A DNA stretch of 64,000 bases from Acholoe squamosa (GCA_949317995.1 OX439040.1:54470089-54534088); one strand, 5' to 3'; numbered from the stretch's first letter, positions 33,081 to 43,822 are shown. Numbers and translations are program-made. The notes: a model not told the origin generated them from the sequence alone.

Positions 33081-36000
33081 ATGGCAGAAGAGGCCGTCCG
33101 TCTTGGCGGCGGTGCCGGTGCCAGCACCCCGCCAGAGTATGGAAGTGGTTCTCCCAAGAGTCCCACTTATACATACGACGATCAGCAATACGATGCTGAT
33201 TGTGATCAAATGGATCAACAAATGAATGTTGATCAGTACTTCTCTGGAGTAGACGATAGCGACGTAGAATCGTTCTACGACGCATCCGACAACTCCAGAC
33301 AAGTTAGTCCTGAACGCCGAGGCGTTCAACAACAAATTGATGTAGGTGAGCCTTATGTAGCCCCTCCATCCGAAGGTTTGAGTGGAGAACCGGCAGGAGC
33401 CCAGTCTCTTGACAGGGCTCTGATGCCACCTCCCCCTCAACTGCCGCCCCGTCTTGGTGGGAGTACCTCATTCGGTGCTTTGGGACCTGCTTCTCCGGTT
33501 GACAGGCCAATGCACCTAGAGCTGCCCTTCCCAGACAGTCCCGAATGGCATGATGTAGCCGGTCCATATGACGGACGGATGTTAGCAATTTCCGAGGAAA
33601 TGCTGATACCCACCTGTTATGGGACGCCCAGAGAGGTTGACGAGCGTGTTGTCAACGCAATCTGGGAATGTGCTCATCCGCAGTGGGCTAATACCTTTCC
33701 GGAGTCCTGGTTGATGGATTACCATCAGATGGCCAAAGGATTGGTAGTCCACTTATGGTTTCGTAAAGCCGTCTGGGACGCAGAAATGGCTTTCCGAAGG
33801 AATACCTCTTATAGGCCTTCCTATGTGTCTGACAAAACGGGTTACACCGGTGTCAAGGCAGATGAGGTCTCTAGATACATAGACAGAGACCAGATCCTAC
33901 TGTTAAGCACAGCGGATGAGTATGAAGCAGCAGGTAACGCTGTTGTGGATTACTGTCCAGGGGTCCCTATTACGTCTCAAACCATTGAGGCAGAAGAGGC
34001 CCGTATTGGTGTGTCTCCACTAGACAGACTCGGGGTAATACAAGACCTCGTAGTACGTCTATTGGAGAGACAGTATGCACTGGCGCATCCGGAGTTAGTA
34101 CCCGGACCCGCACCCGTGCAAGTAACAGCCAAGATGGCCGATCGGATGGACCGTCTCATGTCTCCTGCTGAAGCTCCCACCTTGGGAGGCGCAGCAGTAG
34201 TACCTGAGAAGGCCCTACCTGATGCAGATGTTTCCCTTAAAACTGCTCAGTCTACCCCTACGAAGACTGAGCAAGTAAAGGAGAAAGCAGCTGGTGGAAA
34301 GGGTAAAACAACCCCCACCAAAGGTAAGGGTAAAGGGAAGCGGTCAGGAACCGAACCCTCTACCAGCACGAGTGTGGACGACAGTACCCGAACCCGTCGG
34401 GTGTCTCCACGCTCGGCCAATAAGAAGGGCGCTAAGGCTTCGGATGTCTCCGGCAATGAGACGGACGCATCCGAGCCTGGCACTTCTACTAACGGCAGAT
34501 CCCGCAGGAGGAATAAGAAGAAGGTTGACCAACGCAAACCTGAACCTATCGAGGTAGACGTTCAAGCTGATAATACAGAAGCTGAACCGGCTGTCCCAAC
34601 CGTAAAAGTTGAGCTCGGTGTGCCAATCGTCAAGCTACACGACGTAATGGCCGATTTGAGTGGAGACGCTCAAGATGCTGCAGCCCAGGTCCTCGCGGGT
34701 CAACAACCCGTTGTGCAACCTGTGGATGTACCATCCGACCCGGAGGGAGAGGAGCCGGTTGACCCAGTTGTGGATGTCACTCCGACTGACGAGCAAGAGG
34801 CTGCTATCTGGGCTAACGCCAATAGCAACTTTGCCGACTTCATTCCTCTACACAGGGGACACCTGAAGGGGAGTAAATCCGTATGGAGACTGCCCCCTCG
34901 GATCACCTGTGAGAGGCAGGAAGATATGGAGGAGTGGCTTCGCAAGAAGCTCTCTGATAGAAAGCCGGCCAATATGTACTGGATCTATTGGGAATTCGTT
35001 AAGAATTCGCCCAATGGTCTGTACAATTATGACCAGAAGGGCAAGCTCAAGTTTGCTCTAGATGAGTACTACGGGGAGGATCATAAGGATTGTCCCTTCC
35101 AACGTTGTACTCAAAGTGAGGGTGAGGTTGAATTCTTCATCGAGAAAGACGCGTTCCTTCGTCATCTCGTGGAGGTTCATATGCACCAGAGGCCGGAATA
35201 TGTCTGCGACCGAGAGGTTGGCAAGAAATGTGCTAAATGCACAGGATGTGTCACCCCCCGACGCGGAGACATGGTCCGGCACTATGTGACTTCGCATGGA
35301 GAGGGCCTGGAGGCAGCCATAGATCGGGTGATGAAAATTCACTCCGAACTCTATGGCAACCTTAGGGGCCTCAATGCAGAGAAGTTGGCTTCCCTCACAC
35401 CGAGTACGAAGCAGTTTGCGCCTACGGTTCCTGGTACTAACCAGAAACTAAAGGCTCGGTTTGCCCAGACTCCCGGGTCCGGCAAACTAGAGTACGCTCA
35501 GGAGGAGTACGATCTGTTAAACGAATGGAGAAGCAACAAGGCCCGCCGTCGTGGTGGGGCTTATGTAACTCCATCCGGAGAACAGGTCCGAAGCCGCAGG
35601 GATTACCGCCAGGGACCCTCTGTAGCAGATAGGAAGAGACAGGCGTCTGAATCTCCAAGCCGAGCCAGGTCACCACTGGAGGCGCTGGAGAGACAGACAA
35701 ATGGGGGAAGGAAGAAGCCACATCTTCCATCTCCTACTGGAACTCCTTCCCATTATGGGCGAGCACCAACTCCACGAGGTGCACAGAACCCGACATTCTT
35801 TGGTGTCAGTGGACCGAGTGGCCAGTCCGCCCGGAAACACGCGCCTTTGAATGTCAAAGACCCGAAGCAGTACCCTGCTATAGGCCCACCCGGACCAGAG
35901 ATGCAAATCTTTGATCAGTACGGGAGGGTCAAGCAGGAACTGCCGACAGTAGGAGGTCAAGCTCCCCGACCTACAATGAGTGCTGTGGTGAGACAACGTC

Positions 36001-36758
36001 CACCCGCACCATTGTTGACGGCCAAAGACCTTAGAAGGGAATTGTCACGGTTGCCCCTGGTTCAGGGATTACCAACTCAAGGCCCTTCTTCGACCACTGC
36101 TAGTGCGGTTACTACTGCGGTTGCTTCTTCGCACACGCAGGTAGCTGTCACTGCGAGCGGGTCTGGAGCACAGCCGAAGCCTCAGGGTCAGGTACCCCCA
36201 CCTGGTGCTGTGGTTCATCGGCCTAAGCTGATCCAGACAGTGGAGACCTTCTTCAAGAAGGAGGACAAATTGTCTTGCAATATCCAGAGCAAACAATTTG
36301 AGACGCTACAGCACCATCTGGAAAACCTCCACCTGGACATGTATCGTCGGACCGTGTCGAGCACTCTCCAGTGTATTGACGCGATCCAGAAGTCAGAGAT
36401 CAACCGAATCTCGACTCAGATCAAAGCGGATGTTGCCAAAGATAAGCAGGAAGCTGCTAATCTGCGGCAGGAGGCCCTATCCGAGAAGGAAACAGCTTCT
36501 CAGATGCTCGACCTAGAACGAGCAACGAACATGAAGAACCAGCAAAAGTTCTTCAAGGTCTTCGGAGTTATCATGGATAACTGGGACGGTACACCTGAGC
36601 ATGCTTTGAAGCTGTTCGAAGCACGCCAAAAGGTGAAACTTACACCTGCTGTCCCCGCATTGGCACCTACGGATGGAACTGGTATGAACCCCCCTGTTCA
36701 GCCACTGGCTCAACAACCGGGTCCAAACCAGCCACCCGAGGAGAACATGGAACAGTAA
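33081..36758 (+). CDS. ORF3: unrecognised 1225-residue zinc-finger/coiled-coil protein of the retrotransposon
   Basis: Intact frame; the first ATG is at 33081, and upstream codons are open only from 32994 and lack an ATG. Residues 1-120 are acidic and Pro/Gly-rich. Residues 150-350 look folded (Trp/Tyr-rich, e.g. ESWLMDYHQMAKGLVVHLWF). About 395-505 are Lys/Arg/Ser-rich with nuclear-localisation-like runs (KGKGKGKR, RRRNKKK). Two C2H2-like fingers follow: C671-x4-C676-x18-H695-x4-H700 and C720-x2-C723-x10-H734-x4-H739, with extra cysteines at 709 and 717. A basic Pro-rich stretch and a charged helical region at about 1068-1160, likely a coiled coil, follow. There is no signal peptide or membrane helix, so it is not an envelope protein. 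Nucleic-acid binding in the nucleus is inferred; its role for the element is unknown. Position and strand suggest co-mobility with gag-pol. Confidence 0.9.
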   Translation: MAEEAVRLGGGAGASTPPEYGSGSPKSPTYTYDDQQYDADCDQMDQQMNVDQYFSGVDDSDVESFYDASDNSRQVSPERRGVQQQIDVGEPYVAPPSEGLSGEPAGAQSLDRALMPPPPQLPPRLGGSTSFGALGPASPVDRPMHLELPFPDSPEWHDVAGPYDGRMLAISEEMLIPTCYGTPREVDERVVNAIWECAHPQWANTFPESWLMDYHQMAKGLVVHLWFRKAVWDAEMAFRRNTSYRPSYVSDKTGYTGVKADEVSRYIDRDQILLLSTADEYEAAGNAVVDYCPGVPITSQTIEAEEARIGVSPLDRLGVIQDLVVRLLERQYALAHPELVPGPAPVQVTAKMADRMDRLMSPAEAPTLGGAAVVPEKALPDADVSLKTAQSTPTKTEQVKEKAAGGKGKTTPTKGKGKGKRSGTEPSTSTSVDDSTRTRRVSPRSANKKGAKASDVSGNETDASEPGTSTNGRSRRRNKKKVDQRKPEPIEVDVQADNTEAEPAVPTVKVELGVPIVKLHDVMADLSGDAQDAAAQVLAGQQPVVQPVDVPSDPEGEEPVDPVVDVTPTDEQEAAIWANANSNFADFIPLHRGHLKGSKSVWRLPPRITCERQEDMEEWLRKKLSDRKPANMYWIYWEFVKNSPNGLYNYDQKGKLKFALDEYYGEDHKDCPFQRCTQSEGEVEFFIEKDAFLRHLVEVHMHQRPEYVCDREVGKKCAKCTGCVTPRRGDMVRHYVTSHGEGLEAAIDRVMKIHSELYGNLRGLNAEKLASLTPSTKQFAPTVPGTNQKLKARFAQTPGSGKLEYAQEEYDLLNEWRSNKARRRGGAYVTPSGEQVRSRRDYRQGPSVADRKRQASESPSRARSPLEALERQTNGGRKKPHLPSPTGTPSHYGRAPTPRGAQNPTFFGVSGPSGQSARKHAPLNVKDPKQYPAIGPPGPEMQIFDQYGRVKQELPTVGGQAPRPTMSAVVRQRPPAPLLTAKDLRRELSRLPLVQGLPTQGPSSTTASAVTTAVASSHTQVAVTASGSGAQPKPQGQVPPPGAVVHRPKLIQTVETFFKKEDKLSCNIQSKQFETLQHHLENLHLDMYRRTVSSTLQCIDAIQKSEINRISTQIKADVAKDKQEAANLRQEALSEKETASQMLDLERATNMKNQQKFFKVFGVIMDNWDGTPEHALKLFEARQKVKLTPAVPALAPTDGTGMNPPVQPLAQQPGPNQPPEENMEQ

Positions 36759-36817
36759 AAAACTGTTGCATGAAGATCGGACATAATTGTGTGTCCCGGG
36801 GTTCTATTACCCATGCA

Positions 36818-36886
36818 TTGTTGGATAAGAAACCATTTTTTTATCCAACCCGTATTGATTCGGGTACCAAACTGTACCCTAATCCG
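36818..36886 (+). other. Series of stem-loops just downstream of ORF3
   Basis: TTGGATAA/TTATCCAA (36821-36848), ACCCG/CGGGT (36848-36865) and GGGTAC/GTACCC (36862-36879) are arranged in series. The second and third share bases and are mutually exclusive. Possible RNA stability or processing structure of element transcripts. Confidence 0.55.
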
Positions 36887-38056
36887 GAAACTGAAAACAG
36901 AAGGAGAAAACAAACAAGCCACTCTGGAGGAGGAGTACGAATGCTGTAAACACCATAATTGTACTGTGCCACAATGTAATGACTGTGCCTATTATAAAAT
37001 CATGGACAATTTACACTAATATGGACTTTTGAACTACAAACCGGATTTACTACTACACCACTACTATTTGTGAGCTAGCACTACAGGCATCAGGGTTTAG
37101 CTACGCCCATAGAGTCCATCAACAGTCTACAACTGGATCTACTATAACCTCCAGTTAGCTAGCACTACAGGCATCAGGGTTTAGCTACACCCACCAACAA
37201 GTTTTACTATAGCACTTCAGGCATCAGGGTTCAGCTCGCCCATACCAAGCCATCAGCAGCATCCGACTCCTGTTACATCCTCCAATCATGAAAACAAGTA
37301 ACTTTGTTGATATTATTATATTGTATGTAAAATTGTATTTATAACTATATAATATCTTTTATAAAGATATATTATTATATAAGGGTACCTATAAATATAC
37401 TGGATCTGCGAATCCTAAAAGTTATTTAAGGTAATCCTAGACCTATAACTGTCTATATAGGTCATTCCTGGTCTCAATATATTAAGAGACTATAATTCTT
37501 CTGTAACTTGTAAATATAAAACACTAAGGTATAAACTGAGCTGCGTCTCAAAAGTATAAATATTTTTCTATAAAATAAGAGAAGGTCCAACGGATTTCTC
37601 TAAACTTAGTATTGTATTACTCAGGTTAATACCTAATTGTGTTCATATAGTATCAGATTAATTGTCCATATCTGATCATTAATATTTAATTCACTCTGTA
37701 AAGTAGACAGAGCTGTTAATTTAAAAAGTCGAAATTTTTTTTTTCCGGGTTCAATAACCATAATACGATCATTGTTAACAACCACCGGTCCTTTTCAGGA
37801 CCCTACTGTTGTCAAAACGTTACTATAAATCTGTGATAATTGTATATTTATCATTTATGGTTGTTATAAGCTAGTGATGGAAATAACATGAACGACACTC
37901 GATGCTATTATTGTATAATTTTTCAGAAATAGGATAGTCTTATACTATAGCCTATTTCACATCGAGCAAGTGTAATTAATACCCCTTTTTAGTATTATAA
38001 ACAATCACTTACTAGGTTATTAATACACTGCGGTTTAATTACCCCCAAGTTATTGT
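36887..38056. other. AT-rich 3' non-coding region of the retrotransposon
   Basis: About 1.2 kb without a supported gene. A 37-bp repeat occurs at 37072-37243. The rest is AT-rich with several small hairpins, such as AATAGGATAG/CTATAGCCTATT around 37928-37958. It contrasts in composition with the coding part and is unusually long for this element class. Confidence 0.6.
37072..37243 (+). repeat. Three spaced copies of a ~37-bp motif
   Basis: Copies of AGCTAGCACTACAGGCATCA followed by GGGTTTAGCTACRCCCA lie at about 37072-37110 and 37156-37193. A more diverged copy is at about 37211-37243. Spacing is irregular (about 84 and 55 bp), unlike a simple slippage array. A cis-acting RNA or DNA site is possible. 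Confidence 0.8.
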
Positions 38057-38069
38057 CTAAGGGGGGCAG
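38057..38069 (+). other. Polypurine tract
   Basis: AAGGGGGGCAG directly precedes the 3' LTR, the expected plus-strand priming site. Confidence 0.8.
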
Positions 38070-38487
38070 TGTAGGGGTATGGTATTTTACACTGTAACGT
38101 TCATGCACCCGTGAGACTCAGACCTAGGTCCTTCGGGTGTGGTGGGGGAATCCGGATGGCAGGTGGCAGCACCTGCCTCTGGGTTCGTATCCACTACACC
38201 AGGGGGCCTACCACTCGTCCGCCACACGTCACGTGGCCGGTCTGAGTTTCGCGGGCTTTTCCCCTATATAAGGCTGGTCCTAGCCCTAGGTTCCTCAGTA
38301 GTGGTTTACCCACTGCTCAACCAGGTTGTTACCCGAAAGGGTAACCGAATGCACTAGCAGCATGTAGTCCTCTGAGGCTGTGATCGTATGTAACGCAAGC
38401 TCTGAAATAAAAGCTCGGTTGCCTACCCGGAAACTTTTCTCTCTCTTCGTTATGATTTAATCTAACTTAACGAGACGAACCACTACA
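38070..38487 (+). repeat. 3' LTR
   Basis: 418 bp and identical by sight to the 5' LTR, at a constant offset of 12978. It is followed by CCTA, the same four bases that precede the 5' LTR. Confidence 0.97.
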
Positions 38488-39006
38488 CCTATATAGCCGC
38501 CATTTCTCTAGATGTCAGCTTTACCCCTAAAATACTACTCTGTGAGCATCACTTACGCGTATCCTGAACTACATGTATACTCTACAATATATTTCCTATA
38601 TCTACCACTATAGCTCCACAGCGATATCATTTCACTTTTCCTAATATTTACTATGGACACTGTTATGTGAATTAAACTAATTAGGTATAGAGATATGTGG
38701 GCGGTTCGGTGTGGAAAAGGGTTTATTGTTTAGTCATTACACTCTCAGTCCAATTTGTAAATCAGTTATAAAGACCACTGTAGTGGATGTAGTAGAACTC
38801 ACTGTTGGGACATTGGATTTGTACTGACAGTAACTACTACTGTTTTCCAAAAGTAAAAGCAATCTACTGTTAAAGATTTGGCGTGGTCTGACAGTGTACA
38901 TACTTATCAATCCCAATAAGTGAGATTCAGGAACTAATCATAAAACTTATAACAGTTCATCTTTATCGATTGGGGCCTCTATAAACTTTATTGACGTCAT
39001 CTTATT
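38488..39006. other. Non-coding stretch
   Basis: No exon, RNA gene or repeat was recognised. Confidence 0.4.
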
Positions 39007-39344
39007 CAGAGGCATAGGAAGCAAATCTTCATGGGGGGGGGGGCAATGGGGGCCCCACCTTGATCACCTTGAATTGCCGGCTCAAGTACAATAGTGCCTA
39101 TGTGTACCTATATAAAATTTGTGTTATACAAGTAATTTTTGATGAATTTTAGATCTGATTGAAGGCCTAGGCCCCCATTTTCCCTATCCCATATCTATAT
39201 CAATCTAATTTAAGATGCAAAGTTTTAGCTTCTTGTTCATCTCATTATAGATTCTTGGCAAATATTTTGGGGCCCAGACATACTCAGGCCCCACCTCCTC
39301 TATGATTGGGGGGGGGGCAGCCCCCCCCCTTTCCTATGCCCCTG
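39007..39344. mobile_element. 338-bp MITE with target-site duplication
   Basis: The ends are CAGAGGCATAGGAA and, reverse-complemented, CAGGGGCATAGGAA. TTATT lies on both sides (39002-39006 and 39345-39349). The interior has G-runs next to both ends and no coding capacity. Confidence 0.8.
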
Positions 39345-40150
39345 TTATTACAGACGTGAAAAAGATTTTTCTTTAAACTTCACATTGTGCAAATTATGAC
39401 CCAGACCCTCGGATTTGTGCCTGCATCGGAATGATGGTTATTTGAGAGCCAAATGTGGGGGGGGGGGGCAGGCAAAAGAACAAAAGCGTGCAATATTGGT
39501 TTCCTACATGAGATAATTCGTTTTAGCCATTGATCTGTAACACGATCGGCAGTCTCTCTAAAATATTGACGAAAGCTCATTAAAAAATCAGATAAAAAGT
39601 GCCTAAAATGAAAAATGCCCCCAAATCGCCTTCAATCCTAGATAGAAACTCATTATACCATTATACTTTGAGTGGATTCAGCGAGGCATATCCAAACAGC
39701 GAGAAGCTGGGACCCCTACCCTCCCCCTAATCAAAATTGGTTCGCATACGTTTGAGGGGGGGGGGCGAGGCAGATTTAGAGAGGGAATTACCACTATTTT
39801 TAGACTTGCTTCATGTTCCTTTATGGCTTTGGAAGATGGTGGTGGGGGCAAATAAATCAATCTGGAAGATTCCCATCCCGAAAAATATAATGGGATGTGG
39901 AACAACATACATTAATCCACATTGATCCTTCCATGTTTGTGACTCATTTACCCAATCCCATACGTGCATCTAATTATAGGGACCTATTTTTTGTAGGGCA
40001 TTACAGAGCATATAATACTAGCGGCAAAATCACATCCTTGTCACTCCCACTGTGTGCGAAATGCTATCACGCTTACGGAGTAAGGCCAATATAGGACCTA
40101 TAGAAACAGTTTATTTGTGTTGGGAGAAGGAGAGCAGTTGAAATATCCTT
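39345..40150. other. Non-coding stretch, possible 5' flank of the actin gene
   Basis: G-runs occur near 39458 and 39758. No TATA box at a convincing distance was identified upstream of the 40151 exon. Confidence 0.35.
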
Positions 40151-40261
40151 ATGGCTACTGCAGCGCGGTCCAATCAGGATTCCCGTTACTTCACTTTGCC
40201 TCCCCGCCTAAACCCCTTTGTTACAGACGACATGGAGTCTTCACATTATGATGACAATGAG
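40151..40261 (+). CDS. Putative first coding exon of the actin gene (N-terminal extension)
   Basis: An ATG-initiated 37-codon frame ends at a consensus donor (GAG|GTAAGG) in phase 0. The next good acceptor in the right context (CATTTCAG, ending 45487) opens an exon in the same phase. Joined, the two read through five further codons into the actin Met at 45503, giving a 42-residue extension that is acidic at its end (DDMESSHYDDNE). Many actin genes have a non-coding first exon at this place, so this could instead be 5' UTR that is open by chance. The ATG context is weak at -3 and good at +4. Confidence 0.5.
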
Positions 40262-42131
40262 GTAAGGTACTACACATAGTTTAAAAAACAAAAAGTGACA
40301 AAAAGATAAACAAAGCACTGAAGTCTATACAGGGCTCGCATCAAATGACACTCGGTGGCACACGAAATATACCTTGGCTATCAATAGAGTTAAGGCAGCT
40401 TTGGAATTTGAATGAATATAAACCACTCTTGTTATGTCGGAATAAAGAAATAAAACTCAAACTCAACTCAATATTCACTAATCAAAACAGAGTTCATAGT
40501 ACATGTACAGTGTAATAATTAATTGTGATTATCCGGAAACCCTCATGATTCTAAAAGTGTTTTGTTCTGATAGCGCAGAGGTAGAGCCTTCGGATGATCA
40601 GTCGTCAACTGCCAGTGATCAAATTCCGTGTTATTACCGTCCAAGTCGGTTTGCAGTACTTGAGAGCTACAGCATGCTAAGCAAGGCATATGCAAAGAGG
40701 GGGCGCGTCATTAGGGGTGCTTTTTAGACAATTTTGGAGGAAATGGGGTATGTTTTTGGCCGAAAATGGACATTCTCAAGTCCACTTTATCCTAGTGTGT
40801 ACTGTAGGAAGCTTCCTGGCGAGATTATATTTGTGACAGTAAACTTTGATCTTGGCTTTACCCCTTGGAAAGAGTATGAAATATCTTGTCTTTCACCCTT
40901 TATCAAGGTACCAAATCAAGGGATGTGTTTGTATATGGAAACTATAGAATGTATAGGCAGTGCCCCCCTCCCCCGGCTAACCTTGAATAGTAACCTTTAG
41001 GTCAGGATAATCCAGGGCAAGGAATCTTAATTAGGAGAGAATGACACATGCCAATTAACCCAATTAGGTCTACGTACTCTGGTCTATGCTGCATCTGGCT
41101 GTCCATTGTAGGCTGCATATAAGCTATATGTGGGCATATATGACAAAGACAGATTGACTCCAATTATTAAGGACCTCATTGTCTCTGCTCCCAAAGGCTA
41201 AACATAACACTGTATCGAGAAGGGCTAGAGACGCCTTTGTTAGATACACTGGAGCGACATTGATACATCTTATATCTCCAGGAAGTAGGAAGCATCTCTA
41301 GTCCCATGTTGCATGCGGTTCGTTCTGCCGTTCACCTCCTCCGATCATTTTTCCCTCTCTCCTGGCCGGAAACAGAGGTCGACCTTCTGTCAACAACCAC
41401 ACATGCGTCAACAACCACACATGGTGCTATGGTTCAGGTACTGGGTGGGGAGAGGAGTCTTCCTCCTCCAGTATAGGCATGTTATATATCAAAAGAACCA
41501 AAATTCCAAGGCGAATCTGAGAGAATATGTGGCCACAATATATGAAGGTTTGATTAATTGATTGATTTGTTTTAACATCCTAAGGCTCTTACACCTTATG
41601 GGACTGCCTCATTAGTTTACGGACATGAAGTCCTTTCTTTATCAGTCTGGACGGGTATTTAAAAAGCTGCTTGTCCAAAAACAGCTAGACAGGTGTTTAT
41701 ACCCTTCTTGTCCATCACAGCAGTGACCAAATCTATGGATGACCGAATAGATGAGATGAATGACCGAATCTATGAGGAGGGGTGAGGGGGAAAACCGGTA
41801 CCGGGGCTTCATTCCCCTGCTCTTCTCTGAGGATAGCAAATGTTCCATAGACAAGGCCAGACAAACCACAACCTTTGATCACTCAGACATGGTTCACTGA
41901 GGGGGGAACCCATGACAAAAGACAAGCATGTAGGCATGGGCCATGCATATGGACACCAGCTGCCCACATGCTCACCTTATGTCACAAGGAACCCCAAGTT
42001 TGTCGCCTTTTACAAATCCAGTATACCCCCTGTTAGTATGGAAGGGAACTACTTCTTCGTGGCCTCCCAATGAAGTTATTCTGCTCCTTCATGCTCTCAC
42101 ATGGAGGTCCCCACTCCACAGGGGGAGAATG

Positions 42132-42265
42132 TGTAAGGGAGTGGTTATTATCTATCAACGAGGGGGGGGGAGGAGGTGGTGGGTTTGAGGGGGGCATAAC
42201 AATTTTGGAGGGGAGCATAAAAGATTTTTGTGCATCCACGCGAAAACCCACACCTGTTATAATGA
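42132..42265 (+). mobile_element. G-rich non-autonomous element, short copy
   Basis: Starts GGGAGTGGTTATT and includes TGGTGGGTTTGAGGGGGGC and the end CGCGAAAACC. It matches the complement of 43557-43822 but lacks about half of its interior. Confidence 0.55.
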
Positions 42266-42303
42266 CATAGCCTAAGCCAAATAAATACATATGTAGTGTA
42301 TTA

Positions 42304-42551
42304 GGCCACCCTTAAAAATATATTTTGTTTCCTGTACAGAGGCCTGGTGGAATATTTTGTGAGAATGGGAAAAATTTTTCCTGAGTTGTGAATGTCCATC
42401 AGCATATATATGAATCTTGGTTTCCAATCACTAAATCTTAAAACATGAATGCAAATTCATGCAGTATCTGCTTACAATGTTCATGACAAAAATTAATTTA
42501 GGGCTCCCTCACTCATTGGTCTGAAAAATCCCACCATTTTTAAGGGTGGCC
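42304..42551 (+). mobile_element. PIF/Harbinger-like MITE, copy 1
   Basis: Termini GGCCACCCTTAAAAATAT and its complement, flanked by TTA on both sides (42301-42303, 42552-42554). A 3-bp duplication and GGCC ends are typical of PIF/Harbinger MITEs. It matches the complement of the element at 56271-56561. Confidence 0.85.
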
Positions 42552-42554
42552 TTA

Positions 42555-43556
42555 TGAACACTGGCATATTGGCTTAATCGGCCCTGTTTTACTAGGGTCG
42601 GTCGGGTAACTAGAAACTGGAGCAAGAAAAGAGAGGGGGATTGGCGCTAGACCTCTCAATCACAGAGGAGGAGGGCAAAATGTGCATAGCCCCCCCCCCA
42701 AAAAAAAAAAAAAAAGAAAAAAGAAAGGAGAGGAATTTCAAGAGTATATGAGAAAATGTACAAGATTCCCGCACCTTACCACTCACATTAGACTGATATG
42801 TTAGTGGGATAGAACCCTGGGTCAGAAATAAGCCACCAAAGAATTATTGATCATGCAAACCCTGCCACATATCACCGACAGCGAGTTAAGGGGTGATAAG
42901 AGGTCGGTAGTGGGGATGGGTCACATGATCCAGGAGAGAATGTCTTTGTGTATTTTAGATAATTCAATTTTTGACAATAGCGAATTTTATGAAGCTGCCA
43001 TCAGAGATGCTCCGATCGTTGAGAGTAGTTCAGAGCAGTTCCTGCCGTGGCTATAAGTAAACGGAGTAGAGTCTGGGAGCCCCTGCTATGACAGTGTGAG
43101 CTGCTTACAAACAATAGTCTCCCATCTGTGCAGATCACCTGCCCCTTGCCCGCCGTCCTAGGTGGATATGATACAGCAGAGGGATATGTCCCGTGGACAG
43201 GGTGACACCCCATCTTCCCATGGTTTATGTGTAACACGTTAGTCTGCTTATTTATAATCATATCCATCCTGGCAGGTCGCCAGTCTCACCACAAACAGCA
43301 AGGTCAATTGTGTTTGTATGTGATAGCACAGATGTTAAGCACAGCTCTACTTGTTACCAAGGATGGGTTACATCAATTTATTTATATTTTGGTTTGAAGG
43401 GGTGTAATAACCTTGTTATCAAGTTATTATGATCCTTTTGTATAGAAAGGTATAGGAGCACTTCCTGACTTTGTCGCATATAATGCTTTTTGGTTGCCAT
43501 GAAAATGTTCTGCCCCTCTAGAATGAATGTTTTTGTGTCATCAGCTACTCAGAACT
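42555..43556. other. Intronic non-coding stretch
   Basis: Contains a fragment ending CTAGGGTCGGTCGGGTAACT (42593-42612), shared with the element at 3690-4098, and a poly-C/poly-A run near 42690. No exon is supported. Confidence 0.4.
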
Positions 43557-43822
43557 CAGATGGGGTCGGTTGGTTTGCGCGCGGACACTAAAAAAGATTC
43601 GAACTCCCCCCTCTCAAGGGGGTAAAATTTTTTCGACCCCCCCCCATAAGGGACAAAAATCATGAGCAAACATGTCCTTTTAGCCTGTAGTAATGCACAG
43701 GGGTTTCCACTGAAAACAGGTGAAATTATTTTGACCCCCATCAGAGGGGTTGAAAAAATTCTGACTCCCCCCTCAAACCCACCAGCCCCACCCCCCCCTG
43801 TTGTTAAAATGATCACTCCCTA
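43557..43822 (-). mobile_element. G-rich non-autonomous element, longer copy
   Basis: On the minus strand it reads GGGAGTGATCATTTTAACAA, then TGGTGGGTTTGAGGGGGG, and ends GCGCGCAAACCAACC. It is the inverted relative of 42132-42265. No coding capacity is seen. Confidence 0.6.

Larger units (their letters stand above)
25092..38487 (+). mobile_element. Complete Ty3/gypsy LTR retrotransposon, 13.4 kb, with a third ORF
   Basis: Two 418-bp LTRs (TGTAGG...CTACA) are flanked by a 4-bp CCTA duplication (25088-25091 and 38488-38491). Inside, in order, are a primer-binding site, gag, pol (protease, reverse transcriptase, RNase H, integrase), a spacer with promoter-like sequence, an intact 1225-codon ORF3, hairpins, short direct repeats, an AT-rich region and a polypurine tract. 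The RT-RNase H-integrase order and GPF motif identify Ty3/gypsy. No chromodomain was seen. LTRs that read as identical and three unbroken frames indicate a very recent insertion. Typical family members are about 5-8 kb, so the length is unusual and is due to ORF3 and the 1.3-kb 3' non-coding region. Confidence 0.97.

Noticed and set aside
33081..36758. ORF3 as an envelope gene
   Set aside because: No signal peptide, membrane helix, cleavage site or fusion-peptide-like stretch; zinc-finger-like and nuclear-type basic motifs instead.
40571..40640. Second SINE suggested by an A-box match TAGCGCAGAGG
   Set aside because: No acceptable B box at the right distance and no recognisable tail.
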